NCBI GenBank assembly: GCA_037576195.1
Contig: CM075101.1
Span: forward strand, 45,508,001 to 45,572,000
Source of the DNA: Phytoseiulus persimilis
Taxonomy: Eukaryota; Arthropoda; Arachnida; Mesostigmata; Phytoseiidae
DNA: 64,000 nt
Direction: 5' to 3'
Under the pieces are notes generated by a model, which worked only from the letters and a program-made list of their open reading frames with translations, searched no databases and had not been told where the DNA came from. This document shows positions 47,872 to 60,950 of this stretch, in pieces; positions within the stretch are counted from its first letter, which is position 1, and each line of letters begins with the position of its first letter. A program made the position numbers and the translations under genes.

Positions 47872-48397
47872 GCATCCCCTGTTCCCTTTACTGGCGTTGA
47901 TCTTCGAGAAGTGTGAACTGGCCACAAGTACGCCGCGTGAGCCCGGAGCGAGCGACGTGTGCTCCTCAGAGTCATTTAATGAAGACATTGCGGTCTTCGC
48001 TAAGCAGATCCGACAAGAGAAACCATATTACACGCCTAACCAGGAACTTGACAGTCTCATGGTTCAGGCTATCCAGGTTTTAAGGTTCCACTTGCTGGAA
48101 CTGGAAAAGGTCCACGAGTTGTGCGACAATTTCTGTCAGCGTTATATAAGCTGTCTCAAAGGCAAGATGCCGATTGATCTCGTCATCGACGAAAGAGACA
48201 GCGGCCCCGGCGATTTGGGAGACAACAACCACAACAGCGGCAGCGGCTCAAACGGCGGAAGCATGGGCGGTGGGGGTCATCATGGGAGTCACGGAGGTCA
48301 CGGGGGTCACGGAGGACACCACACTCCTCACGGCGGAGGAAGCCGGCCTGACACCACTGGACACAACAGCACCGACTCTAATTCGACGCCCGATCAG
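47872..48397 (+). CDS. hth: homothorax exon 3 (entire Meis/PKNOX N-terminal domain)
   Basis: Hth/Meis is a TALE transcription factor that binds Extradenticle/Pbx through this domain, bringing it into the nucleus. This 526-nt exon completes the Gly codon of exon 2 and reads [18 protein letters not shown], then [20 protein letters not shown], then [20 protein letters not shown], then [18 protein letters not shown]. These are the two conserved blocks of the family. A Gly/His-rich tract from a near-perfect 9-bp repeat (about 48280-48325) and a Ser/Thr/Asn tail ending NSTPDQ follow. It ends CAG|GTATGT in phase 0. In vertebrate Meis genes the same region is spread over several exons. Confidence 0.97.
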
Positions 48398-51300
48398 GTA
48401 TGTGATCAGCTTTGCAGGAAAAGTGGAGATCGATTTCCTCTTATTATTTATCGTGCAGCGTCGTGCGAGATGAGTGCACGATCGGAGCCGCAGGTTCATG
48501 GACCGCCTCCGTGAACAGAGCTCCGTAGTGGATACGGGTGTCGGAGACGGAGCCGGCACTTAACTCCGTCGAAAACTGATTGTCGGCAGCTTGATGATGA
48601 CACCTTGCTTGTCGACAGTCGCGCACACAAACACGCACAGACGTAGTTTCCTGTACGTTATGACCCGTTCTGATACAGCGCGAAAAAACTCGTAAATGCT
48701 ACAATTAATTTAATGGCACCAAAAAAAGAGAAACGAGAGAGACAGATGCGGGGTCGTGACGTTACTTCCCTGCTAGAACACACTTTCGTTCGCGCGTTCA
48801 CCCGCTAGAACTTCACAGTTTCCCCCCGAAGCTGAAAGAGCAGCACGATGGCTTCGCTCCACTCCAGGTGGGAGGCAGAGGCGAGATGTCAGCTACTGTG
48901 TTCTCCGTTTCCACGAAGCGTGTTTTCGGATTTGAGCTTTTCGCTGTTCTCATCCGACTGCCATCCGCAACGCGGAATCATTCAGATGACGATCGCTCAG
49001 TCGCTCGCTGCGCTGTTGCTGATCCATGATTTCCTTGTGTCCATGAGATGGATTTCTGTCCGCATTTTATAATGCCGCCTGCGTGTTTCTCATATTTCTC
49101 TCCATTTCGCTGTTCTGACCGGGGGAAATACAGTAAAACGTTCATGAATTCCGCGAGCGTCTGTTCCTTGTCATCCGGATCGCTTCGAAGTTCTCCAGGG
49201 CGTCCTCACGAACCTCTTGAGTGCACTCAGCGTCCAGAGAAAAGTATCTGCTCGGCTTGGGCTTCCCGAAATTGAAAAGGCGCGCTTTGGCGGAGTCTTT
49301 CTTCTAGGGCCAAAGGTATGCTTCACCGATTCCCGGTGTGGCCTACGACGTCCAGGCTCGTTCTCCGCATTTTGGCTGGCCGTCATAAAACGGAGGATTT
49401 CTGGCTCTGGGAGATCTTGAATTGGACATTTTCGCGCAATTAAACACGACGTCGTTGTCGTTTTGAGTTTCGGCGCTCGGTGACTCCCGAGCGCGCTCGC
49501 TACTCGTTGATGCCGCTCGGCCAGTAATGAACGCATTAAAAACAACGAACCGTGCTGCCGCGTACGAGAGGAACACCAGCAGCAGCAGCCAGCGGGGCAG
49601 CCATACGGCACCGGAGCCGTCGACAACGAAACTGAATTCTGTGGACGAACGAATCAACTTTCAATGCTCCGTGTTCTCCAACACCTCAACAGTCACTGGC
49701 ACGAAAGACAACAAGCATTAGCGCCTCAATTGACGGAAAATTTAAAACGACGCTCCGAGGAGGGCAAAACGGCGCTGGCGTCCTCCTTATTTCTCATACT
49801 TGGACTCATTCGGGATGACTGTTCGTTGCTTCGAAAGAGATTCTATTTTGAAATTCGATATTCCGACTCCACTCTGCGGGAACTGTCCCGGCACGTGCAG
49901 CTCCGGTCGAGGTCGTGAAATATTCGCACCGCTATCGGACACCGCCCCGAGAACTGCAACTATACGAGAGCTGGGCGATTTTTTCCGGGATTTCATACCG
50001 GAACTCGGAACTAACCGCTGAGTTTCCGACACTGTCGATACGGTATCCGATAAATGGGTATGCACATCGGATCCGAAGGCAGCGTAGAGTTGACGTGTTC
50101 TATGCTCAAGGTGCTCGACGTCCCCACATTCCCGGTTTGGATAGAGCTCATATCTAGGAATTTGTGATGCTAAGCCGCTCAGTGGTAGAGATAAGATGTC
50201 ACCTCGAATCCAATTGAACGAAAATGAGGAGGATGAGGATGGGCAGAACATCGGAGGTGGGGGAGGAGGATATGGCCACGAGCCGTGGGCCTTGGATTCA
50301 AAGGAGCGGAGTCTCGTTTCGGAAGGTGTCATGTTGCCATTACTATACCACCGCCAACTCTGCTTGGTCGCTTCATTGCTCGGTGAGGCTCATATCCGAT
50401 AACAATTACCGCGCGGTTGTGAAGACACCGGAACCCACTGACATTGGAGACTCTTCTTCTGCTCATCATCATCAACGGCATCGCCAGGACATTTTTTCTT
50501 CCACCCCTCTCCGCGCTTATCTCGTGTTTGACCTAAAGCTGCTGTTCTTCTTCCCTTCCTGCCTAACGGAGACCCGCACTGGACAATGGACCGTTTGCAC
50601 TTCGACACAATGGGCGAACAGTTATCGTGACTAGCAACCTCGCAAGTGTCACACCTGAACCGACTCGGGGTGTCGTTTATGCTGAACGAGAAATCCCGTG
50701 AGATGTTCCGGGCCTATCCAAGAGAAAACGGGCGCTGGGGGGCGTCGTCTCCGAAAGGAGCTCTCCGCTGACGTGGTTTTGCGAGCTCTCGCAGCGGACT
50801 TTCGTAACGCTGGCCCCAGTCGAGAGACGGTCGCAATCGTTCGTCCAATAGTGGGAGCGTTTGTGCGATACGGGATGAACAGCTTCCGATACGAGGAAGA
50901 AGAAAGTGACCGAGACCAGGAACAAGCGTCTGTCTTGTATGGATTGTCTTCCTCTGTCTGTGTGGGATGTCTGAATTGAGCACGTGAGGGATTACCGCGC
51001 GGCCGCCTGCCCTGCCTGTCTGTTAGCCCACCCGCCCGCCTGCCTGGTTGCTTTGTACCAGCCAGTATTGCTGGGATAAGCGGGACACAGCCGCTGCAGG
51101 GGATGACGAGCTCCCGTAACTGGCACGAACACAGCCAGCGAGCGGTCGAGAGACAGACACACGAACATGCCCACCTCGAAACAGACAGAGGATGTTTCTA
51201 AGCCGTTTTTCGACATCTCTCCCACCAGCCATAATTACCATTCTGCTCTCGAAGCCGCTGTCACCCCAGTCGGAAAACACTTAGGGAGAAGAGCTCACGC

Positions 51301-54300
51301 TGTGTCAAGCAGCGGCTTCGTTCCTGAATGGCAACTAGCGTCCTGAATGCACTCAAGACTCGCTACGGATGCGCAGCCAGCTTCTCTCTTGCGACCGTTA
51401 GAGTAGAGCTGGACTCAGGGTACATCCAACTCCCATATCCGGCTTCACCCATGGACTAGATGTACCTTGTACTCCTGTGCAGAAACCGTCCCGGCACTGG
51501 CATCGCGAGGCCCACGCTAGAGTTCTGAGTGCCGGGTTCCTCTTCGACCTCGGAAGCTCCAGGCGGATGGCGTTTTCTCCCGAGACGGAGATCGACCTCC
51601 AGATTCGCAGGAGAAGAATCTCCACCCGGAGTCTACGGGTGGTACACGAGACTCACTGGTGCGTTGGGCGCGAGCCAATCCAAAGGAGACCACAAGAGCT
51701 TAAGCTCCAGTGAGAGTTCAGGGAGCCCTTTCGGAGATTCGCGGCTTGAGCCAATTTGAAGAGCGATTGTTTAAAACTGCTTTGCTCCGAATCACACAAC
51801 AATTGCGGTCGAGTATCGAATGTCTGTTCCTGTGACTCCCTCGTGCCACCCGACCAGCACCCTGGGCACCAGCAGCAAGCCATGAAAATCCTCTGAATTG
51901 GTGTTCACCTCAATGACAATACGAGGATTAGAGGAACTGCTCGCTCCCGCTAGCTCTGGCGGTGAGACTCGTCCTCGCTCCGAGTGTCGGTACGTCGGTC
52001 TCTGTTTGGCAAAACTTCCTGCAGACACTTGGACTCCTGCTCAGTCCGTCCGTCCGTTCGCCCGCCGGTCGGTCGGTCGGTCGGTCGCTCCATTCATCCG
52101 CCCGTTCGTCTGTTCCTCGGTCGGTTCCCATGCGGTAGGAGGTCGACACACTCCTGAGAGTGTCCTGCGTTTGACACCGCCGCATCACTCTCGAAGCGAC
52201 CTCGAGGTTGCGAGGGCGCTGCTAGCTTTCTCCAATTCCACGCGGCGGCATCATCGTTGTCGTTGTCGTCGTCGTTGTCGTCGACATCATATCTGCTCCG
52301 ATCAGCTGAGTTCGCGCATGTAGCTCCTGCACTCGTCCACGGAGCGTTTGTGCGGGATCGAGCCCGCTCGTTTGCTTGAAGTCCGTGCGTCACTCAAGTC
52401 GCCGCCATGAACTGGCCCCAGGGATTTTGTGGCATGGCCGAGTAGATCACCTTCGATTATTGGTTGACCTAACAGACGAACCAAGTGTCTGCTGCCTGAC
52501 AGGCCCGGCAGAGTGACCGACAGAGGGTTCGAAAACAAGGCCGAACGATCGATAGACGGCAGAAGGTATGTGCATATGTGTTCTCGCGAGCAATTCGTTT
52601 CGGCGAATCCTCTGGCTTTCGTCTTCTTTTTTCTGTTCGATCGTTCGCCCGGTCCCAAGTCTCGGAATCGTTGGCTGTGTTCCTAAGCGTCTGTCCGTGC
52701 GTCCGGCGTGTCCTCAGCGCCGGGCGTCTCGCTGGGAAGTTGTGTGGAGGACCCAGTTGTCTGGCGAGCAATCGAAACTGCGGCAGGCAGACCCGCGCAG
52801 CGGCTGAAACAATACGAGACCGTCTGTTAAGCTGTCAATCATTTTTTTCGATTTTCTCGGAAGTGATTTCGTGTTCGTCTTCGTTCTCTTCCTCCCGCGT
52901 TACCTGTGTGTCCTTTTTCCGCGTCATTCTCTACTTCTTGAGCCGTCGAGCAACATTCTCAGAGTTCTGGGGCGTTTGAAGCCTGACTGACGAACCGCCT
53001 GACCGGCTTCAAGTTCACTTGAGGCTCCGAGTGACACGTCAAAGGGGTCGTACGCCCAACGTGCAATCTCTAGACACGCGGTCGGAGGCGAGCGATTCAA
53101 ACCCGCCGGAAATCACAGGGGAGCCTGCCGACCTCGGCGATCGGCTTTCCAGTAGCTGTGGATTTGGCGCTCGAGTTCGGAAGAGAAACCTGCGCGTAAC
53201 GGGAAGCCACGATTCACGAGAGAATCCGCTTTCGAGCGAGCTGAGACATCGTCCGGTCGCCCGCATTCTTGAGGAGAAAGCCCTGGGCTGAATACACACG
53301 CAGAGATGAACGAGTCGACGGACCAAAGAAAGGACGAACGACCGGTGAGCGAAGAGGACGAGATCGGAACAAGTTTATGGCGGGCAGAAGCAGTTCGCAC
53401 TTTTCCGAGAGATCAGATACGGTGGCCCGTGGCGAGTTTTAGGGTCGTCATCAAAAAGCCACCAACGGGCTGTAAACGCCGTTCATTAGCAGCAGAAAAA
53501 ATCAGGAAACAAACACACGAATACCAAGAACGGAATCGGACTTTTCTGACTTTGCACTGCGCTTCTCGCTGTGGTCCACATTGTTAGGCCTTGCTGTCCT
53601 TCGGCCAACCACAGAACCACGCAGGTTGTTTTCGTTTACGATTCTTACGCTGGTCCGATCCGGAACGATAATAGGACGGATTTCAAAGCCGTGTGTGGCG
53701 CGGGTTTGGTTCGAATGCAGTGTTTCGGGAATCCGCGCAAGCGGCGATGATCTCATCGCAACGCATGCCCGGCTTGATCAGACATGCTCTCCTCGAAGCC
53801 AGTGCAGAGCGAGAGTTTTCATGAAGGTGGCGCAGGTGTGTGATGTCGCGGGCCCGGCGATTCGGACTCTGTTTAGTCAAACGGAATCGAGCAGCGAACC
53901 GGGCGAGGGTGCGATGTCGAGATAGACAGAAGTCGTACGTGATCCGACACCGGTCGAGATCACTTCAAATCAAAATGCTCTCAAGTGAGCTCAACTCGCT
54001 CGCTCGCTCCAGTGCCTGTTTGAGAGGCATTTGCTCTCGAGTCGACTCCAATGATCGCTCATGGCTCCCGTCCGACATCGAAGAGATAATGAGAATGTGG
54101 ACGCCGCCGCTCTGCCCCCCCGCTTTGGAAACTGTGACCGCAAGTCAGCACGACGCATCGAAATTTAGCCCTGCGACAATCGGACTCGGTGGCCGAACGC
54201 GTCGCCGTGAGCCTCGTCGCATCCGTTGGATGATCCCCGCTGGATGTTGCTCTCGGCCGCCAAGAGCGACTCGTACCGAGTCCGTGATGAGCGTTTGTTG

Positions 54301-57201
54301 AAGAGGCCTATTTCTTTAATTCAATCATCGCGCAGAGGAGCCTCCGGCTGACTCTGGGTCCGACTGCGTGGCTGATTCCTTCCTGGATTGGCTCACAGGC
54401 GGACGATCTTCTCGTTTGCCTGCTGACTGCTGTTGAACCGCCGGATGATCGCGATGCCAGTTGCTGGAGCGGCGGCCGAGCATCCGAGTTGAGAGAAAGC
54501 GGAAACTGATTATCATTACCGCGGACACTCACTTGGCGCAACTGCTTTCCTCCGCTACTGGGGATCGGATCTCGCTACTGGCGCTTCCACTCCGATCGTT
54601 CATGTTAATGTTAACCGGTCGGCGTTCACGTCAACCGAGACCCCAGGGCACCCAAGATCGAGAGATCCCGTGACGAGCGTCTTGCGTTCGTCATTGTCGC
54701 CCGGGAAGTTTTCAATTACAGGATACTAAACTACAACCGCGTAGTGGACGAGGTTTTAATTGTACCATCGACTACCGCCATCTGCACGAGATACGGGACA
54801 GCTAGTGAGCGGCTAGTGCCTGGGTGAGGGGCACTGTACCCGGAATAGCGACGAGAGTTCGTTGCGTATGGTCGATATCTCGTTCGAGGCGCTCGGAATC
54901 TCCTCTCTGAATTTCCGGGTTCCGACGTGGAACCTTCGCTCGTGTCGGGGTTCGGATTCTTGAGAGCCCCTCGGAGACCGAATGGGCTAGGAATGACAAC
55001 ACCGCCTCATATTTCGATGACACGAATACCGCTTGTCTCTCGATGCTGCGCCTATTGTCCTTTTGTGTGCTTGTTCTCTCTTTGCCTGTCTGTGGGTCGG
55101 TCGATCGTCTCGGATGCATGTACATGGAACACTGTGTTGTGGGCCCGGTCTCGAAGCGCCCGGTCCCGGTGCGGCGGCTCGCAGGGTGTCGAGCCTCCGA
55201 CGAATCCAGGGACGAACCCAGTCAGTGAGCCGTCGCAGTCGAGGATGAAATGTGAGATTCAGGAAGTTTTATGGGGTGCTTCCATTTGGACGGGGAAAAC
55301 TCCGGGCGGACCCCGATTGCTCTTTTTCGAGACAGGCAGGAACGGGACGATAGTTCTCGTCTGGAGCCCGCGTGCGCTTCTTGAGAAATTGATTTCCAGA
55401 AGGAAAATCACGAATGAATGAACGGATCGCCAGTCCTGTATTCATGAATCCGTCGCGGCGAGCTCGCGGCGAATCGAAGCCTTGCCAACTGTTTGCTCCC
55501 ATCGACTGAGAATGGCCGCCGCCGTCATCACCGTCGGCGGCCCTGGCCTCCCACTCGAATCTAATTATTGCTGAATTTTTGAACAATACCTCGCCGTCGG
55601 TTGTCGTCCTCTCGTTCTCCTCGCTCCGTTCCTTCGTCCCTAGCCTGCTTCCCTTATCCTGTCGGCTCAGGAGAATGGCAGGTGAGATTGGATTTTGACT
55701 CCGGGGGCTGAGAGGCTCCTCTCTCATTTTGCGAACGGCGGGTAGTGGTACCCCGGGAGAAAGTTTTATGAACAAACCCAATCAAGCCGCTGCCGCCGAG
55801 GGCTCTGTGGACCGGCACCGCCGAGGATCCGAGCGAGCTTTTTGCTCCAAGACCTCACAGGAGCCACATTTGATTGAAATATGTTTTTCGCCAACATTTG
55901 AGCTCGATTCGTGGTCGTGAGGAGTCGTTGCTCAGCACGACTGTCTCGAGAAAGCATGCCAAAGCTCACTGTGGATTCGTAACAAGAGAGAGAGCGCACG
56001 GGTCTTGAACGATAGGGTTGCTGCGAAAGGAGTGCGCGCCGCGCAGGTTTGTCGCTCCACAGACTGACTCATTAACCTATCTGGCCGGCTGAGCGTTCGT
56101 CGGGTCGACAGACAGATACCATGAAGTCGAGCGTTCGCAGCCAGCAGACTGATCTCGGCTTGAATGAGCAGAATAGCCGGCCGTATAACACTCGGGCCTC
56201 GTACATTCGCGCGTTGTTGGTAGTTTGATGGGATCGCCGTTTCTTCGGTTAATGCGTCATGGGGTAGCCCGGACGTCCAGAGAACTGGTCCCCGGCACGG
56301 TGGAGAGTGAGGAACGAAAGGAGGGCCGCAGGAAACTGAAGATAAGCTCTCGCTGGGCTACGGCCCAAACGTTTTTAAGTTTAACTGAGGCCAGGCTGAC
56401 TGGCGAGTGGACGGGAAGGCTCGAAACAGATAGAGCAGACACGACTCAAACGTCCGGGGCGAGCGAGCGAGCGAGTTAGCCATGCTCGCCACGGCCGGTC
56501 GTTGTGGCGGATGGCGATGCACATGCGATAGGGCGCAATGGGTGGCCTTCGAGATAACGCGGAAGGAACGCTCAAATGAGCTTTCACTTTGACTAGAGTC
56601 CTAACCCGACGGAACCTAGACCCATCCCGAATTGCAGCCTGGGTCCCGACTCGGAACTTGACCAGGATACTTTGAGAAGATCTTCCTTGAACGGGAGGAG
56701 GAGTCGGAGGGTTCCTCGGCGAGTACCTGGCAGGAACTACATGAGCGAACGGGAAAGGAAACCGGGAGAGATCAATGGGAGAGAAAAAAAGTTTCATTCG
56801 ACACGCCAACCACCCCGAACTTCGTCGGGTCGGCTCGGGGAAATTTATGTGGCCACCCCCAATGCCCGCTCGCTCGCCTGTTTGCTTCGTTGCTCGCCCG
56901 GCCTGGATGTCCAGATAGCCTCTCGGGTATCGGTTCCAGGCTACGAGCCAGACGAGCGAGTGGAGGGTCGAGTAGGCGACCGCTTCGGTAGGGTGGTAGT
57001 CGCACCCTGATAGATTCCGTCTCAGTTTTGTGCCCTGCTGAACGCCGACTTTGATCCCTTTTCCTCAGCCTGTGGGATTAACAGGTAGCAACATCGGTAC
57101 ACCTTGTTTCCGAACTTAAACACGAGGTTGGAGCTCGAGAAGCTGCTTGCAGGTCGGAGATTCCAATTTGCGCGAAATTCGAACGATTTCATCTTTTGCA
57201 G
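48398..57201 (+). other. homothorax intron 3 (about 8.8 kb)
   Basis: No coding block was recognised. It holds CCGT/CGGT tetranucleotide arrays near 52042-52092, a GTC/GTT run near 52256-52290 and a TCGCTCGC patch near 53996. It is probably regulatory intronic DNA. Confidence 0.5.
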
Positions 57202-57303
57202 GGCTACGGAATGGATGACATTGAACCGGGAGCAGACGACGACAACAGTCCGTACCGAAGGGCGGTTGGCTCCGCGTGGCAGTATCCCAAATACAGCAAC
57301 TCT
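57202..57303 (+). CDS. hth: Candidate homothorax cassette exon (102 nt, 34 codons)
   Basis: After a good acceptor (CATCTTTTGCAG) the frame reads GYGMDDIEPGADDDNSPYRR, then AVGSAWQYPKYSNS, and ends TCT|GTGAGT. Both ends are phase 0, the same as the exon 3 donor and the 59917 acceptor, so it can be included or skipped without a frame change. Fly Hth passes directly from a ...STPD block to VRPPSSS, which exons 47872-48397 and 59917-60061 reproduce, so the insert is extra. It could be a lineage-specific alternative exon or a chance open frame. Confidence 0.5.
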
Positions 57304-59916
57304 GTGAGTATAACAAATTGCAAGCTTTGTTCGGTCATTGGTAGTACCCGATCGGCGACCATCTCATAGAGGTCGAGTTCTCGTTGTTAGTCAGTATTTT
57401 GCTGCTCATAACCTCTCTCTACTTCTGTGGATCCATGTTCCTAAATCACGAGCAGCTGCGACGGTTCGTTAACGTTGAGGGAGCCGCCAGGAAGGTCAAC
57501 GTTTCAACGCTCTTCGTCGAGGGACGTTTAATGACAGGGCCGAAATCGGCCGAACGGTAGCGACAATGGAAGGCCTGGGAAGGAAGAGCAGAAGGGAAAA
57601 AGATAGAGAGGACTGAAAGGCGACGAGCAAAATAGGGGAACGAACGCTCAATAACGAGATCGGCTGCTGAGACGTCTCCGCCACAGGGTTGAAACTGGGG
57701 AGAGAGAGGAAGATAGAGTCAGGGAGAGGCTGAAGGGAAAATGAGAGAGGACAGTCCTGGAGAGAGGGAACAGAAGAAAGAAAAAGCTGAGCGGCATACG
57801 CAACTCCCTGCTTGTGAATGGGGAGCGCGAAGGAGGCTCGAGAAACGGAGAGCGAACGAGAGAGAGAGAGAGAGGAGGAAAATAGGGGCGAGATGGGATG
57901 GAGCGAGAAAGAGAGAGAGCGACCGAGGAAAGCGGCGAACGAGGCGAGGAGCGGCCTTCTGGAAGTGACAGGCAATTTATGGTGCCACCCCTCCTCGTCG
58001 AGCAGTAGAAGAGGATATGGGGTGGGGGAAGGAGCGAGCGGGGAGAAGAGGGACGTGGAGAGAAAAAGCGAGGAAAGAGGGAGAGTCTCTCCTCTCTTTC
58101 GTGTGCTTCTCGCAAATTATATTTCCCCTTCGTGCGCCGAGCGAGACGACGAGGACGGCCACGACGACGACGAAGAAGAGAAAGACGACGAGGAAGGAAC
58201 TTGCCTGCCGGCTCACTCGTTCGCTACTCCCTAGTCGACACGAAACGAGGGAAGGAGGAGGAGAGGAGAACGCGACGATAGAGACAAGGAAGAGGGAGAG
58301 TTGAGGCAGGCAAGGTACTGGCCGCTGATCGGCACGAGAATCGAGCCGGTTCCTTCCTAGACCCGGGAATCCTCGCCCGATCCTTTTCTCATTATACCGC
58401 GAGGGACGCTTCTCCAAACTTCGATTCTTGTCCGATTTTTCACCGCCCGGAGAGTTGAAATAATTTTCCGAGATGAGAAAATGAAGGGACAAGGACAATC
58501 TCCCCCTCTCCCCTGTTGATTTCTCCTTGGAGTTCTGAAACTCGACCCGAACAAGATAACAGTCCCGCCGCCCAACGAAAACGGTCAAGGATGAAGTGTA
58601 GGGTGCTGTCCGCATGCTCAGATCGGACCGGCTTCCCAGGTCGGGCTCAGATGGGTCAGACGATCTGTTTGAAAGGGAAGGACTTGTTCGCGGTTGCTTG
58701 TGCGGAACGCAGCAGAAACTGAGGAGTTCCTTTTTTACCGTTGGCCGAAGTGAGCGAACAAGCGATCGCTGGATTCATCGTCAACTGGCTCCGAAGTCCA
58801 CTTGGTCGTCTAGTTCCTTGCTTCCTCGCTTGCTTGCCTTCTACACCGCGGCTCGGGGCGTCGCTCGTTCTTCGGCTCGGTCGCTGGCTTTCTTGACTCG
58901 CTAGCCAGCTAGCTGGCCGGTCGGCCGACTGGCGTGTTGGTTGGTTTCTTTTTGACGTACGCTGTCACAGTTTGACGTTTCAAATTATAACCCGCGCTCG
59001 TTCAGCGGCGGTCGAGCCAACCGGCCAAGCGACGGACGGACGGACGGATGCACCGACCGACCGACCAACCAAGCGACCCTCCGTCGGACGAACCGACCGA
59101 CCGTCCGTCCGTCACTCAAACTAAAATAGATGAGAACACCGAGTCAAAGCAGCCAACCAGACAGAGCCAGGCGTACAGACCGACGGGCAGCAAGCCCGCA
59201 AACGAAAGCACAGGCGGTCGATGTGCGGGTCAAACCGTCGGACAGCGTGCCCATGGCTCAGTTATCGTGCCCGAGGTTCCGCCGTCGTGCCAGCATGCCA
59301 TCCGCGAGATCCTGGTCAATGACTCTGCGGCCGGATGTTTGAGATTGAGAAATCTCCGAGTCATTACGCGAGACTCCAACGCTCGTCGACCATCCGACTC
59401 GGAGTTTGAGTACTGGAGATCTGTCGGGTGTCGATTCGGGCGGAAGCTCTCAGAGCTGGAAGGTCATGCGGGCTTGGTCTCAGGTTTCGGTGAATCTTCT
59501 GAACGGAACCCAATTCATCATTCTTGCCCGTGAGTCGGTACGAATTCAGTGACCCAACGCGAAGCTACCAGCTACCAGCTATAGTCTGACGCCTCGATCT
59601 GACCGAATCCTTCTCGACCTTTGAGTTTGATTGACAGCGAAAATTTTTGGCGCATCATCGACGGCGCTTCCACCAAGTACCCGAAAGGCCGGATGAATGA
59701 AATATCGATGCGAGAGGGGGGCTCCTTGGCAAACTTGCCAACTGGTTAGCGGGCTTCTGGGTTGAAGATGGATCTTTCCAAGGAATCCGAATGCTCGAAA
59801 TCGGCGAACAACGCTCGGAACCCGGTGTCGGACTCGAGTTTCTGCGGTTCGGAATCTCCTGAACGGGGATACTTCTAACTCTAACCATCCTTCTAACAGG
59901 CTCGTTACGTTTTCAG
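57304..59916 (+). other. homothorax intron 4, with a purine-rich tract and tetranucleotide arrays
   Basis: About 57590-58310 the plus strand is strongly purine-rich, with long GAGAGA runs (57858-57876). About 59030-59115 it carries GGAC arrays followed by CCGA and CCGT arrays. No coding block was recognised. Confidence 0.6.
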
Positions 59917-60061
59917 CGTCCACCCTCGCAGTCAATCGGTTCGTATTGCTCGACAGGAGACGACGTTCGTTCTCCGTCGGGATCGGCTGCAGGCACACCA
60001 GGACCGATCATGGCCCCGCAGCCCGGCTCGCAGCACTCCGCAGATAACAACTCTGACGCCG
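59917..60061 (+). CDS. hth: homothorax exon with Ser/Pro-rich linker
   Basis: Starting after TTTTCAG it reads RPPSQSIGSYCSTGDDVRSP, then SGSAAGTPGPIMAPQPGSQH, then SADNNSDAG, and ends GCCG|GTGAGT in phase 1. Fly Hth has VRPPSSSLSYGG...DDARSPGAGSTPGP at this place, and vertebrate Meis has [20 protein letters not shown]. This is the linker between the Meis domain and the homeodomain. Normal transcripts should continue to homeodomain exons, which are not in this window. Confidence 0.9.
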
Positions 60062-60950
60062 GTGAGTCTTTTGATGGGATAACTCATTTGATCAAAGGTA
60101 AATATGAACCAGGATCTCCGGACCGTCAGGCGGTCGTTAGCAGAAATTGCATGGGTTCCGCTCGGCTCTGAACTTCAACATGTAGGAAATTCCCGATCGT
60201 GTATGTAGGCGACCGTTGGCTAGGATCCATTTGGGGGAGGAACGGGGAATGCGGATCAGGGAACATCAGGGAAAGACTCATCGAAATCGACAACAGAGTG
60301 AAGCTTCCCAGTGCAGACACTCGACTCTGTTCGAAACGGCTATGGCCTCACTGCGACCGAGTCGGTGCCAATTCCTCGAGCTATCCTTTTTTTTAGTGAC
60401 GCAGTGTGGTTGTTTTCGTCGCCTGGTTGAATCTTCAAAAGAGCGTATCGATTCGTTCAGAGTTGCTCGACAGGCTGCCCGGACGACTGACTCGTTGACT
60501 GGCGACAGTTGTGGACACAGTTCTGTGAGCGGAGAGCGGTGCGTCGTCGCCCTACGCAGCGATTTTTGTACCGAAACGTCGGCGTTTTTTCGCCATCTTC
60601 GCGTCGCCCGTTGCAGTGTGCCTTCTCAAAGTTTCCAAAGCTGCCCGGAAGGCCGCTCAAGCTGAGATTGCCTCCGCCCGGGGGCTCAAGCGACATCGTT
60701 GTTGGGTATCATGGCTTGGCGTTCAGCTCGCTCCATGCGTTACCACGCGCGGCGTGCCCACGGCCGCGGTTGCTGCGATCGCCAGACGCGACCGACTCTT
60801 TTGGAGATAGTCCCTCGGCCGCATTGTGACTTATTCCTCACAGTTTCCGCGGGTGTTAATTAAGGCGAGCTGACTCCATACCCCACTGGTTGCTCGTTTG
60901 ACAGCCTGTTCGACCAGTGGTACCCTGACTAGCGGGCTTGTTGGCTGCAG

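Noticed and set aside
57496..58615. Long open frames rich in Ser/Leu/Arg on both strands
   Set aside because: They follow from the purine-rich repeat composition, with no splice or domain support.
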